DNA from: Plutella xylostella
Taxonomy: Eukaryota; Arthropoda; Insecta; Lepidoptera; Plutellidae
NCBI RefSeq assembly: GCF_932276165.1
Contig: NC_064008.1
Location: 5,089,001 to 5,153,000 of the forward strand
Length of the DNA: 64,000 bases
Reading direction: 5' to 3'
Each line of letters begins with the position of its first letter. Position 1 is the first letter of the stretch. The position numbers and the translations under genes were made by a program. The notes under the pieces are model-generated. The model worked only from the letters and a program-made list of their open reading frames with translations, was not told the DNA's origin and ran no database searches. This document shows, piece by piece, positions 10,451-22,120 of this stretch.

Positions 10451-10611
10451 CAGGGTTTACAAAAGCGTTATATACTAAGCCGAAAGGGGGCGACTCTGGA
10501 GGTCAATACAAACAAATTTTTGTTCAACGAATTTTGGAAATTCGGTATTGAAATTGTTTAGATCCCCAGTCACCCTCTTTCGGCTTAGTATACAAATTTT
10601 GCAACACCCAA
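10451..10611. mobile_element. Diverged copy of the CAGGGTGTTGC palindromic MITE
   Basis: TA-CAGGGTTTACAAAAGCG at the left and GCAACACCCA at the right retain the TATACTAAGCCGAAAG arm on both sides. The centre differs from the copies at 5086 and 7384, so it is a separate subfamily. Confidence 0.7.
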
Positions 10612-12279
10612 TATATACAGTATGTATCTATCTGTATCACTCTCACTCTGATCATCTTATGTAATACCGGTACCAGCAAGCATGCCTTGCTATCCATTAC
10701 AAGTGTCTCAACACTCAAACATGTCTTGATTTACTTTTCATTACTCGAACGGTTAGAAACACTTCCTATAGGACTGAAGTGCGTACTATTTTCGTGATTT
10801 GCTATAAATACACGTAGGGGCTATAACCTGCAATTGAGAAACGGTAGACTTTTATAGTCGTCGTTAATTCTACTACTCACTTCTAGAAAGTCGTAAAACT
10901 GGTTATTTCTAATTCTAAATGAAAAAGGCACTTCGACCTAATTCTGCTAAGTAAATGGTTTATGGAACTTAACAACCGAATAATTCACACAATGCTAAAG
11001 ACTACTACACTATTTTCCAGACATCCAGTCCCTGTAGCACAGCAGACAAAGCGCGTAAGACAAAATAAAACTTTTCCTCAAGGCCAATCTAAGTTAATTT
11101 TTTGTCATGACTGTCTTATCAGTTGCATCTTGCAGTAGGGCTTGCACGGGGCGCACGAGGCGCATGTGACAAAAGATTTCCAAGACGCGCGATGTGAGCG
11201 AGAAAGCGAACGACAAAGCGACGCAAAAAAATTGTCACGTCTTAGCGTGCGTATCTCGCGCTACGTGCTAGGCTAGCAGTCCATGCTACGAGGCTATATT
11301 GTGGTCACCACGTTACCGGACCCGCCCCTGGATGGATGGCAGAGACTTCCAGTCATTACGTCCACTCACAGGCGACCGTCTCCGGCGAATGTTTGTGACA
11401 GAATAAATTTTCTTGTCCACTGCTCGCCATTGTCTGGGGCACTTCAAAATGCATCCACTTCTTGAGTGTTCCCGCTAATTGATGGTACTAAGTGGTTCTT
11501 GTGCCTGTAGCGAAAGTTTAAATAGTGTAGATGGCGGTTGTGAGTAAGGATTTGAAAAAAGAGGTTCTAATTTCAAGTTTAATCTTTTTTGTTTTAATCA
11601 ATTTACATCATTTCAGAACCGTTGTGAAAGTATTGATCAGAAAGGGTCTATTTTAGACCAATTTCAGTTTTTGTTTTTTGTTATAGTCAGAATTGTTTTT
11701 ATTTTCAAAGTATTTGAGAAAGATTTTCACGGAAATTTTGCTACACATTATTCTTTATGGTATCCATAACATTAAAAAGGAACCCCGTACAAGAAAACAA
11801 TAAGAATAAAAAACCAAACCACCAATAAATTATAACTAGCTCGCAAAAAATATAACAAGTACTATAAAGAACAGTAGTATAACATTTGCGACTTTTGCCA
11901 TTATCTCATAAATCTGTATCAGTGTCAGAACAGCTCAAAGTAAATTAACTGGTTCTTCGTTTTGTTTATTCTCCATCGTCCTGGGAAAAGGATCGTGACT
12001 TGAAAAAGATCTCAACCAACTAAGGGACGGCTTGAAAAAGCGAAATGTTAATTAAAAATCTGGCCAAGAAGAGATTCGTTTTAGGAATACGTTCCGTTGT
12101 TGAGCGCAAAATATCTCGTGTTTTTCTGATTATAAGTACAACAATTCTATGATTACGGTCGTGAGCATAATTTATGGTCGTACAATAATTCTGATGGGAT
12201 ATAAAGGTAATATTTTGTTCGTAAACATCGTCATGTAATAGCTGATCTTATCTCATAAGCATCTTGATCTTATTTTATA
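10612..12279. other. Intergenic, no gene recognised
   Basis: A GC-richer patch at about 11140-11290 contains several GCGA/GCGC runs. No frame in this stretch resembles a known protein. Confidence 0.35.
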
Positions 12280-12350
12280 CAAGGTGTTGCAAAAATTGTA
12301 TAATAACCCGATAAAGGTGTTGAAGAGACACCCATTTTCGGCTTAAATTG
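12280..12350. mobile_element. Remnant of the CAGGGTGTTGC MITE
   Basis: CAAGGTGTTGCAAAAATTGT, followed by TTTTCGGCTTA about 50 bp later, matches the terminal arm of the family. The partner arm is missing. Confidence 0.5.
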
Positions 12351-13351
12351 AACCCTCTATAAAAGTATTTGTATATTTTTAGGCATCGTAGAATAGATTA
12401 GAATTAACAGCCCATTGTTATAATAATGTTTTTATTTTATGGAATGGGTATGAGTATGATATTGGTATTGTGGTGATATGGGTTTTAATTTTCACCAAGT
12501 ATCTCTAAAAAGTTGCATTTGCAATCGCGCTTTAAGACTTTGTAAACGTTTTGCTTCTAAAGATTAAATTTCATTGTTTACTTAGCAATTTGTCTTCGAA
12601 ATGAAACTTCAAGCAGCAATTTGAAGTGAGTATAGCTGATTCTGCGGGCACTTAGATAAGTGTGGGGGAACAAGGTTTTTCTCATTTAAAAAATAAATTT
12701 AAATGTATTTTGGTTAATATTCGCGATTTTTCAAAAAGCCGGCCAAAAACGCCCGATGTTTTTTTTATGTTTGGCGCTTGCAGAATCCGCTTCATAAAAA
12801 AAATTCTTGTTGTGCGGTTACACTATAAAGCTAGCAAACCTATTATTTTCGATTGACAATATTTTGAATTTATTGCTAAGTACCTACATATAGAACAAAG
12901 AAAGTTCATTAATATTTGGTTTCATACCCACTCTCTTTTGAAATATTATTGAAAGAAAGAAGAAAATGAAATTTACTACCGGAAATTGTGTCTAAAGACA
13001 GGATATTTTACTTTGAGTGACTTTCGTTTATTTGATTTGATGGAGTCCTTTGATTTAGATTTGAGCGATATTAAAGAAGACGTTCATTATTGCCGAGTAT
13101 AATAATAATGGTTTTCTGTTATGCTTTCACATTATTTGTATTATTAATTATATACTTAACGCTACCATCGATCACAGTAAAAAAAAATATAGTCACGCTT
13201 CCGACACACAAAACCACATTCGCCGCAAAGTGTAAAATAAAAAGAGGCCTAAAACAAAAAACGGTCTCTTACGTTCGTATAACAACACTAGGTACATCAT
13301 TATAACAAACACAGCATGCAATATTAGTCTATGACAGCATGCAACAGAACT
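12351..13351. other. AT-rich intergenic DNA
   Basis: No gene recognised. Small frames at 12662 and 13090 look compositional. Confidence 0.35.
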
Positions 13352-13440
13352 GTCATTCGTCATTTGTCCTTAACTCAAAAGCGCCAGAACATTTCGCTCG
13401 TCATTTGTCCCGAACTAGAAAGCCCCGTATATTTCGGCCG
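13352..13440. repeat. Two-copy tandem repeat of about 43 bp
   Basis: GTCATTTGTCCTTAACTCAAAA...CATTTCG is followed directly by GTCATTTGTCCCGAACTAGAAA...TATTTCG, a diverged tandem pair. Confidence 0.55.
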
Positions 13441-13694
13441 GTAGCACTGTAAAGATGGGTAATTTTTCTCCCGATCCGAAGCTGTCGTTTCCAAGTGGAT
13501 TACTCGACCAGTGGAGGCTGTGAGGCGACCAATTTGAGCCTCGACCGCCGCCGTGACAGTGAATGGATGTGAGTAGGGATGGCGTATTTCAGTCGGCCAT
13601 GCTTTTCCAAATCGATTGTGAGATTGTTACATGTACGAGCGAGAAGTTTTGAGTTGGACTGGAAATATTACACGATGGGAATTTGCGTTCGTCT

Positions 13695-13852
13695 ATATCT
13701 AGCTATTAAAAAAAACTTTTCCACTTGTCTATCGTACTACCTATCACATTCTCCACAACGCCCAAGGTTAACTGGTAGAGAATGCTATTAGCATTAATAT
13801 CGCCTATGTACAAATGTATGTAAATAATGTGCAATAAACAATTTCATAATAA
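13695..13852 (+). mobile_element. LINE/SINE 3' end with conserved hairpin
   Basis: AAGGTTAACTGGTAGAGAATG leads into the small palindrome AATGCTATTAGCATT, then a GTACA block and GTGCAATAAA. The same order is found at 45362-45530 and 61415-61520 on the minus strand. These are 5'-truncated tails with no coding sequence. Confidence 0.6.
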
Positions 13853-14390
13853 TAGGTCTCTTATTTTCATTCAAGTTTAACAGATAAAAATCAAAATGTT
13901 GTAGCAGATAAGTTTTGGGAAATCGAACAAAAACCTGTATCAATTTAGAGGTATAACCTACCAACTTCATTACTTAATTTTCTTCGATGCTGTGGTGTCC
14001 TAAACTCCAATAAATACTACTTTAATTATAACTCAAGTTATAATCAGTTATTTACCGTTATAACTAGACTACGGCAAAACCGTAGTTACACAGGTGAGCC
14101 AATTTAGCTGCGTTAGCCTGAATAGGGGGGCTGTCGATCTGAAATATTGCAGTTTAGATAGCCATTGGAGGCAATGGCTGAAGATTTGTGAGTGTGAACG
14201 TAGCTTTATAGCTCGCAAGTTGTTAATGCTTATAGCAGAATGGTGCGGCAAGATTTTTTAGTATAAATGTTTTATGGTTTGTTGTAATGAGAGAGGCCGA
14301 AAGAAAGATTGATAATTTTGTCACGCTCGCTCCTTGGAAGAGGCTTGTGTTAGCAGTGCAGTTTATAGTGGACTAAAACAAAATAAAAAT
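13853..14390. other. Intergenic, nothing recognised
   Basis: No supported feature. The 60-codon minus-strand frame at 14069-14251 has no family resemblance. Confidence 0.35.
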
Positions 14391-14563
14391 AAAAAATATT
14401 CATTCTCCATAGTAAAAATTCATGTGACCAACTAAGTTTCTATGGAAAGTTAAAATATAATATTTTTTTGCGAATTTTGAAATTATGATTTCAGTTTCGT
14501 GCTTTGATATAACATGCTGCACATGTTGGTTTCGGCTTAGTATACCCTTTTTGCAACACCCTG
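14391..14563. mobile_element. CAGGGTGTTGC MITE, left arm missing
   Basis: The right half is intact (ATAACATGCTGCACATGTTG, then TTTCGGCTTAGTATACCC, TTGCAACACCCTG-TA). The left terminal arm is absent. Confidence 0.75.
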
Positions 14564-15229
14564 TATAATAATTTTGAGAAGGTATCTTCTAATGAATCAG
14601 TAGAGTAGTGACAGTGATTCTATAATGAATCATTCGTTTGAAATGTTTCGTTGCTTTTAAATTGCTATTGTTATTTGAAATGCGTCACAAAAAATACTCG
14701 TAATATAAAAGTACTCGTATCGTAAAGTTTATATTTAGCATATAAGTAAAAGAGTTGTTTACCATATACATTCGTTTTTAAAATCCACTTTAAAAATCTT
14801 AACATTAAATAAATGCTTATTACCTACTCTCTTCACTACGAACAAAAGCCCGCCTAAAGCAACCATAAAGGTAAGAAATTTTGTTTTTATTTTTCAAAAA
14901 TACGCATTTACCGAGCTCTCTAATGGTGTATTTAACTTTACTTCTATCTGAAGACGTAGCATTTACGCTTTCTACTATCATCCTCACGTTACGGCGGTGG
15001 AAATAAAGGAATTTCAACTCTAAAACAGGGGGATAAGTGGTAAAATGCCTCAGTGGCGTTTGTAGGCAGAAACGTTTATCGTGCTTAATAAAAAAACCGC
15101 GTTCATTTGTCACAAGCAGATGCAGTCGAAGCCTGCGTGGCCATGAGACAAGCGGAACACATTCTAGCATTTTTTTTAATCTTTATAAAGTATCGTCTCA
15201 TTCATATAATTTACAAAGAGGTAAGAAAT
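14564..15229. other. Intergenic, no gene recognised
   Basis: Overlapping frames here lack recognisable domains. Only the downstream LINE remnant is supported. Confidence 0.35.
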
Positions 15230-15520
15230 CGCAAAAAAGAAATCGCAATGAGGCACTGGAGATGGATCGGCCATACAATGAGAATACACGACTGTAACCA
15301 TGCTCAAGCTGCTTTCGAGTGGCAGCCTGGCGGAAGAAGGAGACTAGGTAGACCCGTACAGAGCTGGAGAAGGTCCGGGGAGGCGGAAATAAAGAGGGCA
15401 GGTCTATCGTGGGCCCAAGTGAAGGAGGCGGCTCAAGGTAGGGAAGCGTGGCGAAGAATGTATGTAGCCCTAAGCTCCACAGGGGAGTAACAGGTCTATT
15501 ATAAGTAAGTAAGTAAGAGG
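15230..15520 (+). pseudogene. 5'-truncated RTE-group LINE tail
   Basis: The frame ending at 15490 contains the WRWIGH block followed by FEWQPGGRRRLGRPV and a WRR...W region, the conserved C-terminus of RTE-like endonuclease/reverse transcriptase proteins. Only about 85 residues of that C-terminus remain, so both catalytic domains are missing. It ends in a (TAAG)n tail at about 15502-15517. A second, more degraded version of the same protein region is at 62373-62978. Confidence 0.8.
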
Positions 15521-16404
15521 TCAAATCAGCGAGAAATACAAGAGTTTCGACTCGTTACGTCGTATTTTGAGTAAAAACCATCCATAAACACTTTCATAAA
15601 ATATTCTCGTGAAATCTCGTGATCGCCATTGTTTTTATTACCAAATGTTCTCAAAAAAGCCACACGAAACGGATTCAGAACCTATGAGCTTATTGTTTCT
15701 CTCTTAGGTTTAGTGTAGCTAAGCGTCTTTTTTCGCAATATGCCATAGTGTTTTTTAAGATTTTGTTATCACTTCACAGACTTTAGGTCTGTGCCTTTTT
15801 GAGAGATCAATATATTGTGAGAGTTTGGTTGTTTTTTATTCTTCATCTTTTAACTACTCAATGTAAAAGCTTATTTATATATTATCTTTTTTTTTTTTTT
15901 TAGTTAAACACATTTATTTACAAAAGCACAATACAATTTACAGACACATAGATTTGCCAAACCGTGAGGTTTGTTGGCAGAAAATCCTCTCGTTTACAAT
16001 ACGAAGTTTACATTGTATTGAGCAAGTATGTAAGTACACAAATGAACAATATAAGAAGGTACAGATCAATCATAATCATCTTGATAAGGCCATATAAATA
16101 TATTATTAATAAAATAAAAAATATATATTTTTTGCACTCCTGGAGGAAAATCTACACAGCCATAGTGGTTTATACCTACAGCCGCGCTACTGACCGCTGT
16201 AACATCTATCTATAATCGTTTGTTTTGTAGCCCCACATCCGCTGTCGCTGATTGAGCGCTGTCCTTTGACATGCTACCGGGAAAATTACTAGGGTTTTTG
16301 TGGTTATCAAGGCAGGTATTACTTGTAGCGAGTAATGCGGCATTTTGTACCTTATGCACAGATATGTGGAGAGGGAGTTTTAATGTAAATATCTGTATTA
16401 AATA
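15521..16404. other. Intergenic, no gene recognised
   Basis: A short perfect hairpin, CACAGACTTTAGGTCTGTG, lies at about 15775-15793. A T-rich run is at 15885-15901. The rest shows nothing supportable. Confidence 0.35.
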
Positions 16405-16779
16405 CCTTGTTTTGATTATTAATAATTTTGTTTGCGAATGTTACCGTCAGCCCTCTCAGTGGTGACTATAATTAAGCGGTAAATACCTAATTATATATTC
16501 TATTTTATTACCTAAATTCAAATTTTCCTAGAGAAGAACAATTCAGGCTATCTACATAATTAAAACGCAGTCTATAAAGCCTAAAACAATAAAATGACGG
16601 TACGGCGTCGACACAGCTCGTAAACTAAAACTGAATACCTACTCTAATGAAAGATGCGGCCACGAAAGTTACTGCGAACTCACGGACTTAACGTTAAAAC
16701 CTGCCCAACTGCCCCAGCCATTGCACTGCCACCATTCTAGTATAAATTTATATAAATTTAGAACGATGAAGAAGGGATG

Positions 16780-16930
16780 GTGCAGTGCAGTGGTTAGTGA
16801 CTCTGGCTGTTGAGTAGAGGGTCCTGGGTTGCATTCTCAGCCGGGGCTGAGATTTGTAAATATGTACCTCCATAAATAATTAGACACAGAGATTGGCTTT
16901 CGGGTGTTGGACAGATGATTATATAGTGTT
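16780..16930 (+). mobile_element. tRNA-derived SINE-like head inside the left copy
   Basis: CAGTGGTTAGTGACTCTGGC (A-box region) and GGGTTGCATTCTC (degraded B-box) are followed by a body with TTCGGGTGTTGGACAG. The right copy at 22613-22760 has the same element. Confidence 0.6.
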
Positions 16931-17569
16931 GCAACCACCATGCGAAGAGTGGACAATAAAATACCAGCATAACAATGCAATGACATACTACCATAGAGTC
17001 TTCCAGTATTTAGAGAGGGCCATAGCAGAAAGATAATTATGGACAATTTTTTCAGTTAGTCCATATTTCTTAATAAACATGAACGTATTTCAAAATTTAT
17101 TAATTCTCTATTTCTGTTTTCGTCCGATTTCATTTCTAAACTATTCTAGAAGGGAACACTGCAGCTGGCAGATGGCTATCTGTACACATAAACCCTACTT
17201 TAGTAAATAACTCCAATTTATATGATTTTATATTTACCGGAATGACTCCTGCGATAGTTAAAACCGAAATTGCACTCATACCGAGGTACAATCGCTGTCA
17301 TGAGAGCACGCTAGCGCTCGCCTCCACTTGAACCCCGATAAGCTTCGTCGCTGTTAGATTTCAAAGGTAGAGGTTTATAAGACGTTGCAATAATATGATG
17401 CTAAGTGTAACTCTATCGTAACGCAGATAAAATACTTGATCAATCCTGTAGCTACCTATACCGCCATTAGCTTTAATAATAAATGAAATACCTACATCAT
17501 TTTAGTCGCTTCAAATATTCAGACATCCGTTTAAAACGAGGTGTGAGTATCCATATAAAATATAAATAA

Positions 17570-17782
17570 CTAGGTGTTCCCGCGTGCTTCGCTTCGCCTT
17601 AAAAAGTTTTCCCGTGGGAATTCCGGGATAAAAAGTAGCCTATGTTCTTTCCCAGATTCTAGACCGTGCTTATACCAAATTTTATTCAAATCCGTTCAGT
17701 AGTTTTGGCGTGAAAGAGTAACAGACATACAGACAGACACAGTAATTACTTTCGCATTTATAATATTAGTTTAGGATTAGGA
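17570..17782 (-). mobile_element. Lep1-like Helitron with paralogous empty site
   Basis: On the minus strand the element starts TCCTAATCC and ends CACCTAG (213 bp). The flanks join as TTTATTA|TTATTTATA in the right copy near 23390-23410, where the element is absent. That shows clean A|T insertion and fixes both ends as TC and CTAG, the canonical Helitron termini. Confidence 0.9.
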
Positions 17783-18330
17783 TAATAAATAAAATATACC
17801 TAGTACTATCTCATACTTTTATTCTCTTTTGACTCTCTCCCGAAAGTTTGCGGTCGTTGAATTAATCTTGTTCTCGTTCCGACATCATCAAAATATCAAC
17901 AAAAAGGCAAAATATCAAATATCTAGGTCAATCTTGCTGAGTTCGGCGGTTCACAAAACAACATAATAAAAATAAGACTATAACACTTTTCACGGCAAAC
18001 AAACGTTACGCTGGAATAGGCTTAGGGTTACCAGCTACTACTAGGAATAAACAAAAAATAATATTTTCTGTTTTATAGAAAAGAATAGTATTCTATATTA
18101 TAGAATAGAAACTTAATACATAGTTAGAATACATCATGTTAAGGGGAAAAATATAACAGAAATGTTACGAACAAATCGTCAATCAAAATAACTTTTAATA
18201 ATAACTATTAAGTACTTATGTATAATTCGAAAAAAATATATACTCATCAAAGATTACGACTACGATTAATTTTTAGTGGAGAGACACATATAGGTATATA
18301 CAAACTCTTCTTATAAAGTCAATTTTTATA

Positions 18331-19170
18331 CGAAACCGCTCTCTCACGCGGTACCTCGATGAGCGTGGTATTGAATACTACCACTGGGAGCTTCCCGAAG
18401 ATCGTCGACTTCGCGTCGTCATCCGAGGGGTCCCCAAGGAGATCGACTCCGCGCTCATTCGGGATGACCTGCGCTCGCAGGGCATCCCGGCTCTGGAGGT
18501 ACACCGCATGTACGGTCGTTCCAAGTCCACGGTCTATGACATGGTCTTGGTCATCCTAGAGCTTTCTCCGGAGGGCAAAAGGATTTTTGACATCAAGGCA
18601 GTATGTCAAATTTCTGGTCTAAGGATCGAGAAGCCGTACAAGCGCTCGAGCCCTAACCAGTGTCATAATTGCCAGTCATACGGGCACTCCTCGAGGAACT
18701 GCCACATTCGGTCGAGGTGCGTCAAATGTCTAGGTGACCACCACACCAAAGACTGCCCGCGACCAAAAGACCCGAAGGAGTGCACCAAAGCCCCCGGCTG
18801 CGTTCTGTGCGGCACTCTGGGCCATACAGCCTCCTATGGAGGTTGTCCTCAGCGTCCTCGCCCGCAGACTCGCAGAGGCTCAAAAAAGCCTAAACAGGCT
18901 GTCCAAACATCCCCCGCGCCTCCCGTGCACGTGGTGGAAAATTCGCCGCCGCCGCCAAATGCTTGGGTTAAACCCCCAACAATGACGTCGGCAACGAAAC
19001 CCCGACCGGCCGCGCCACCGGTCAACAAACCTTCGCCACCGGTCAACAAACCTTCGCCTGTACACCCCCAGGCCAAGAAAGTTACCGCTGACAAGGCCGA
19101 CCTACATGCTGCCCTTAGGGATTGTCTAAAGGTGTTGGCCACAGTTCTGAGCCAACTTGATAAGGAATAA
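18331..19170 (+). CDS. Jockey LINE ORF1 protein, N-terminally truncated
   Basis: This would be the RNA-binding gag-like protein of the LINE ribonucleoprotein. The frame is open from the LINE junction. First comes a PRE_C2HC-type domain (RRLRVVIRGVPKEID, then HRMYGRSKS). Three CCHC knuckles follow: CHNCQSYGHSSRNC, CVKCLGDHHTKDC and CVLCGTLGHTASYGGC. The C-terminus is Pro-rich and includes a short in-frame duplication (PPVNKPS). The normal N-terminal extension and start codon are lost to 5' truncation. The stop (TAA, 19168-19170) is in the same frame as ORF2. An internal ATG at 18508 would lose the PRE_C2HC region. Retrotransposition by this copy is therefore unlikely without ORF1 supplied in trans. 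Confidence 0.85.
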   Translation, partial: RNRSLTRYLDERGIEYYHWELPEDRRLRVVIRGVPKEIDSALIRDDLRSQGIPALEVHRMYGRSKSTVYDMVLVILELSPEGKRIFDIKAVCQISGLRIEKPYKRSSPNQCHNCQSYGHSSRNCHIRSRCVKCLGDHHTKDCPRPKDPKECTKAPGCVLCGTLGHTASYGGCPQRPRPQTRRGSKKPKQAVQTSPAPPVHVVENSPPPPNAWVKPPTMTSATKPRPAAPPVNKPSPPVNKPSPVHPQAKKVTADKADLHAALRDCLKVLATVLSQLDKE

Positions 19171-19236
19171 CTCTTCAACTGTGTTGCAAGAGTTAAACCT
19201 AGGGCCCTGACAATCGCGTTTTATAACGCTGACTCC

Positions 19237-22116
19237 ATGAAGGATCAACGTGATCTCATTGGAGCCTTTCTCCGGGATCACGACATCGATCTTCTTCTCG
19301 TACAGGAGACAATGCTTAAGCCACATAAGAAGAATCCAAACATCAGTAACTACAGGATTATCAGACTGGACCGATCTGCGGGCCAAAGGGGTGGTGGAAC
19401 CCTTATCTACTACCGCCGAAGTCTGCATGTCTGCCCAGTCGATACCCCTGAACTTACCACACTAGAGGCCACCGTATGCCGGATAGCTATGACCGGACAT
19501 CCGGACATGTTCATTGCTTCTTGCTACCAACCTGGTAGCAAGTCTCTGGTGGGAGGGGATATTTCTGCGCTCTTCGGCCTAGGGAACCATGTTCTCCTGG
19601 CCGGCGATTTTAATTCGAAACATCCGGGCTTCAATTGCAAGACCCTCAATCCAAACGGCACAAAGCTCTTCGACCTTATGGATCGACTGACCTTTGATGT
19701 CATCGCCCCTTTAGAGCCCACACACTATCCGAGGATCTTGCACCACCAGCCCGATGTCTTGGATTTCGCCTTGCTCAGAAATATTTCCCTCCCAGTCAGA
19801 GAAATAGCAGTTAAACATGAACTGGACTCCGATCATAGACCGGTCATACTGCGGCTCGGCAGTGTAAACTCGGATTCTTCACTGCTTAAAACTGTCACCG
19901 ACTGGGACTACCTTCACAGTAGACTCCAGCGTACAACTGAGTCGCCTGAATTAGAGCGAATACCACCCGTGATCCGCTCTAAAGCAGACATAGACGTGGC
20001 AATCGACGCCTTCAGCAACCACCTCCAATTAGTCGTAAAAGACTCATCTAGACAAGTTCCGGCGACGGATAACCACCGCTGGAAATTGCCCGAAGATATG
20101 AAGGCTCTGCTGAGGGCCAAGAACGCCGCGACCAGGGCCTATGATTACTTCCCTAGTCATGACAATCGGTCAAGACTTCGGTCGCTACAGCGTCTGGTTA
20201 AAGAGAAGATCAAAGAGCTTCGCTCAGAACGATGGGACAACCTGCTGTCGGACATCAGTCCTTCACATACTGCTTTTTGGAGCCTTTCACGCGCCCTAAA
20301 GTCCGATACCATCTCTGAGATGCCTCCTTTAACCAGAACTGATCGCAATCTGCCCCCAGCCTTCAATGACGATGACAAGGCCGAGCTCCTTGCCGATAGT
20401 CTTGAAACGCAATGTTCGCCATCCACCGAGTCGCCAGACCAAAATCACATCGATAAGGTCGACGACGAGGTACAGCGAAGGGCCTCTATCCCCCCGGTCG
20501 ATACTCTGGATCCCGTCACAGTCACTGAAGTCAAGAAAATTATCAAGGACCTTCACTCAAAGAGGGCTCCTGGATGTGACGGGATCTCCAACAGAGTTCT
20601 CAAAAATCTATCGCCCCCTCTCATCATATTGCTAGTGTCGATCTTCAACGCTTGCCTGGCTAATTGTATCTTTCCCGACATTTGGAAAATTGCCGACGTC
20701 ATAGGCTTCCCTAAGACTGGTAAAGATCGGAGAAATCCGACCAGCTACCGTCCTATAAGCCTATTGATATCCTTAGGCAAAGTCTACGAAAGACTCATCC
20801 AAGCCAGGCTCAAACAATTCGTTTTCGCCAAAGGCCTCATTCCAGCTGAGCAGTTTGGCTTTCGAGCCGGTCATTCTTGCACTCACCAAGTGCATCGAAT
20901 CACCGAGCACGTACTCAAGGGCTTTGCTAGGAGGAAGCCAAAGGGCACTGCTGCCCTCTTCTTTGACCTAGCCAAAGCCTTTGACAAGGTTTGGCACAAC
21001 GGCCTAGTCTACAAACTCTACGATTTGAAGTTACCAGACAGGCTCGTTCTGATTATTAAGGACTTCCTCTCGAATAGGCTTTTTAGGTATCGCGTCGAAG
21101 GCACTCGCTCTTCACTCAGGACGGTCACCGCTGGTGTCCCTCAGGGCTCGGTTCTAGCACCTCTGCTTTTCTCACTTTACACAAGTGACATTCCGAGACA
21201 TCCACAAGTCTCGCTCGCACTCTATGCGGACGACACGGCTATCTATGTCACAGACATTCATAACCACACCATTCGCCGCAAACTACTCCAAGACGCAACC
21301 GATGCCTTAGGCGATTGGTTTCGTAAGTGGAGGATGGATGTTAACCCCGAGAAAAGCACAGCAGTGTACTTTTCCCGGACTAACGCCTATTACAGATCGA
21401 TCCAGCCGAACATTCGCATGTTCGGCAAACCTATTCCATGGGCTAACAAAGTAAAATATCTTGGAGTCACTCTTGACTGCAGATTGAACTTTAAGGCCCA
21501 CATCAACAAAGTGAGGAACAAGGCGGCATTCTATTTATGCCGACTTGCTCCTCTCATTCGCAACCCCAAGCTCTCACTACGCAGCAAAGTACGCTTGTAT
21601 CTGACATGCATTAGACCAGTCATGACCTATGCTAGCGTAGTGTTTGCCCATTCGCCCTCCATTGCTCGACTTCAGGTCATTCAAAATCGTTTTCTTCGTC
21701 GTGCCACTGGTGCTCCCTACTTTGTCCGAAATTACAACTTGCATAAGGACCTTCAAATTCCGACCATCAGGAAATTTATTAAGGATTCCTCAACAAAATA
21801 TTTCGACAAAAGCTCGGAGCATCTTAATCCGCTTATATCCTCATCATGCGATTATACAGTTAGGGTGGACGCTCCAAAGGGCTGGAGACGTCCCAAAAAC
21901 ATACTTACAGACCCAGATGACAGACTCACTGCTAGGTTGGCGACAGCGCCGTTAAACATCAGATCTCCCCACTCCCAAGTCCGAGTAGCGGCATCATCAT
22001 CTCTATTAGAGGAGGCTACCCGGCGCAGACGCCGTAGCCTCCAAACTTACAATCGATTTAGACATGTGCCAGGGCGCTTCACGCCACCCCCCACCCACCG
22101 CGACGTCCTAAGCTGA
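19237..22116 (+). CDS. Jockey LINE ORF2: endonuclease and reverse transcriptase
   Basis: The protein nicks the target and reverse-transcribes LINE RNA. An APE-type endonuclease fills about residues 1-210 with QETML, AGDFNS and SDHRPV motifs. The reverse transcriptase includes SYRPISLL, FFDLAKAFDKVWH, GVPQGSVLAP and the catalytic YADD (LYADDTAIY). A basic C-terminus follows. The 959-codon frame has no interruption. The first AUG (19237) falls just after the endonuclease core strand ITIA-like sequence LTIAFYNADS, whose Asn is catalytic in the family. The true product probably starts upstream in the same frame (19171 onward), which has no AUG and is separated from ORF1 by a single TAA. Readthrough, reinitiation at a non-AUG codon, or loss of the original start are all possible. 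Confidence 0.92.
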   Translation: MKDQRDLIGAFLRDHDIDLLLVQETMLKPHKKNPNISNYRIIRLDRSAGQRGGGTLIYYRRSLHVCPVDTPELTTLEATVCRIAMTGHPDMFIASCYQPGSKSLVGGDISALFGLGNHVLLAGDFNSKHPGFNCKTLNPNGTKLFDLMDRLTFDVIAPLEPTHYPRILHHQPDVLDFALLRNISLPVREIAVKHELDSDHRPVILRLGSVNSDSSLLKTVTDWDYLHSRLQRTTESPELERIPPVIRSKADIDVAIDAFSNHLQLVVKDSSRQVPATDNHRWKLPEDMKALLRAKNAATRAYDYFPSHDNRSRLRSLQRLVKEKIKELRSERWDNLLSDISPSHTAFWSLSRALKSDTISEMPPLTRTDRNLPPAFNDDDKAELLADSLETQCSPSTESPDQNHIDKVDDEVQRRASIPPVDTLDPVTVTEVKKIIKDLHSKRAPGCDGISNRVLKNLSPPLIILLVSIFNACLANCIFPDIWKIADVIGFPKTGKDRRNPTSYRPISLLISLGKVYERLIQARLKQFVFAKGLIPAEQFGFRAGHSCTHQVHRITEHVLKGFARRKPKGTAALFFDLAKAFDKVWHNGLVYKLYDLKLPDRLVLIIKDFLSNRLFRYRVEGTRSSLRTVTAGVPQGSVLAPLLFSLYTSDIPRHPQVSLALYADDTAIYVTDIHNHTIRRKLLQDATDALGDWFRKWRMDVNPEKSTAVYFSRTNAYYRSIQPNIRMFGKPIPWANKVKYLGVTLDCRLNFKAHINKVRNKAAFYLCRLAPLIRNPKLSLRSKVRLYLTCIRPVMTYASVVFAHSPSIARLQVIQNRFLRRATGAPYFVRNYNLHKDLQIPTIRKFIKDSSTKYFDKSSEHLNPLISSSCDYTVRVDAPKGWRRPKNILTDPDDRLTARLATAPLNIRSPHSQVRVAASSSLLEEATRRRRRSLQTYNRFRHVPGRFTPPPTHRDVLS

Positions 22117-22120
22117 GGAC

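Larger units (their letters stand above)
16405..18328. repeat. Left copy of a directly repeated segment flanking a LINE
   Basis: Homology to 22275-24918 starts at CCTTGTTTTGATT and ends about where the LINE begins. The central part (16785-18045 against 22613-23660) is very similar. The outer parts are more diverged. This copy contains a Helitron (17570-17782) absent from the other. The block at about 16500-16780 is not shared. Confidence 0.85.
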
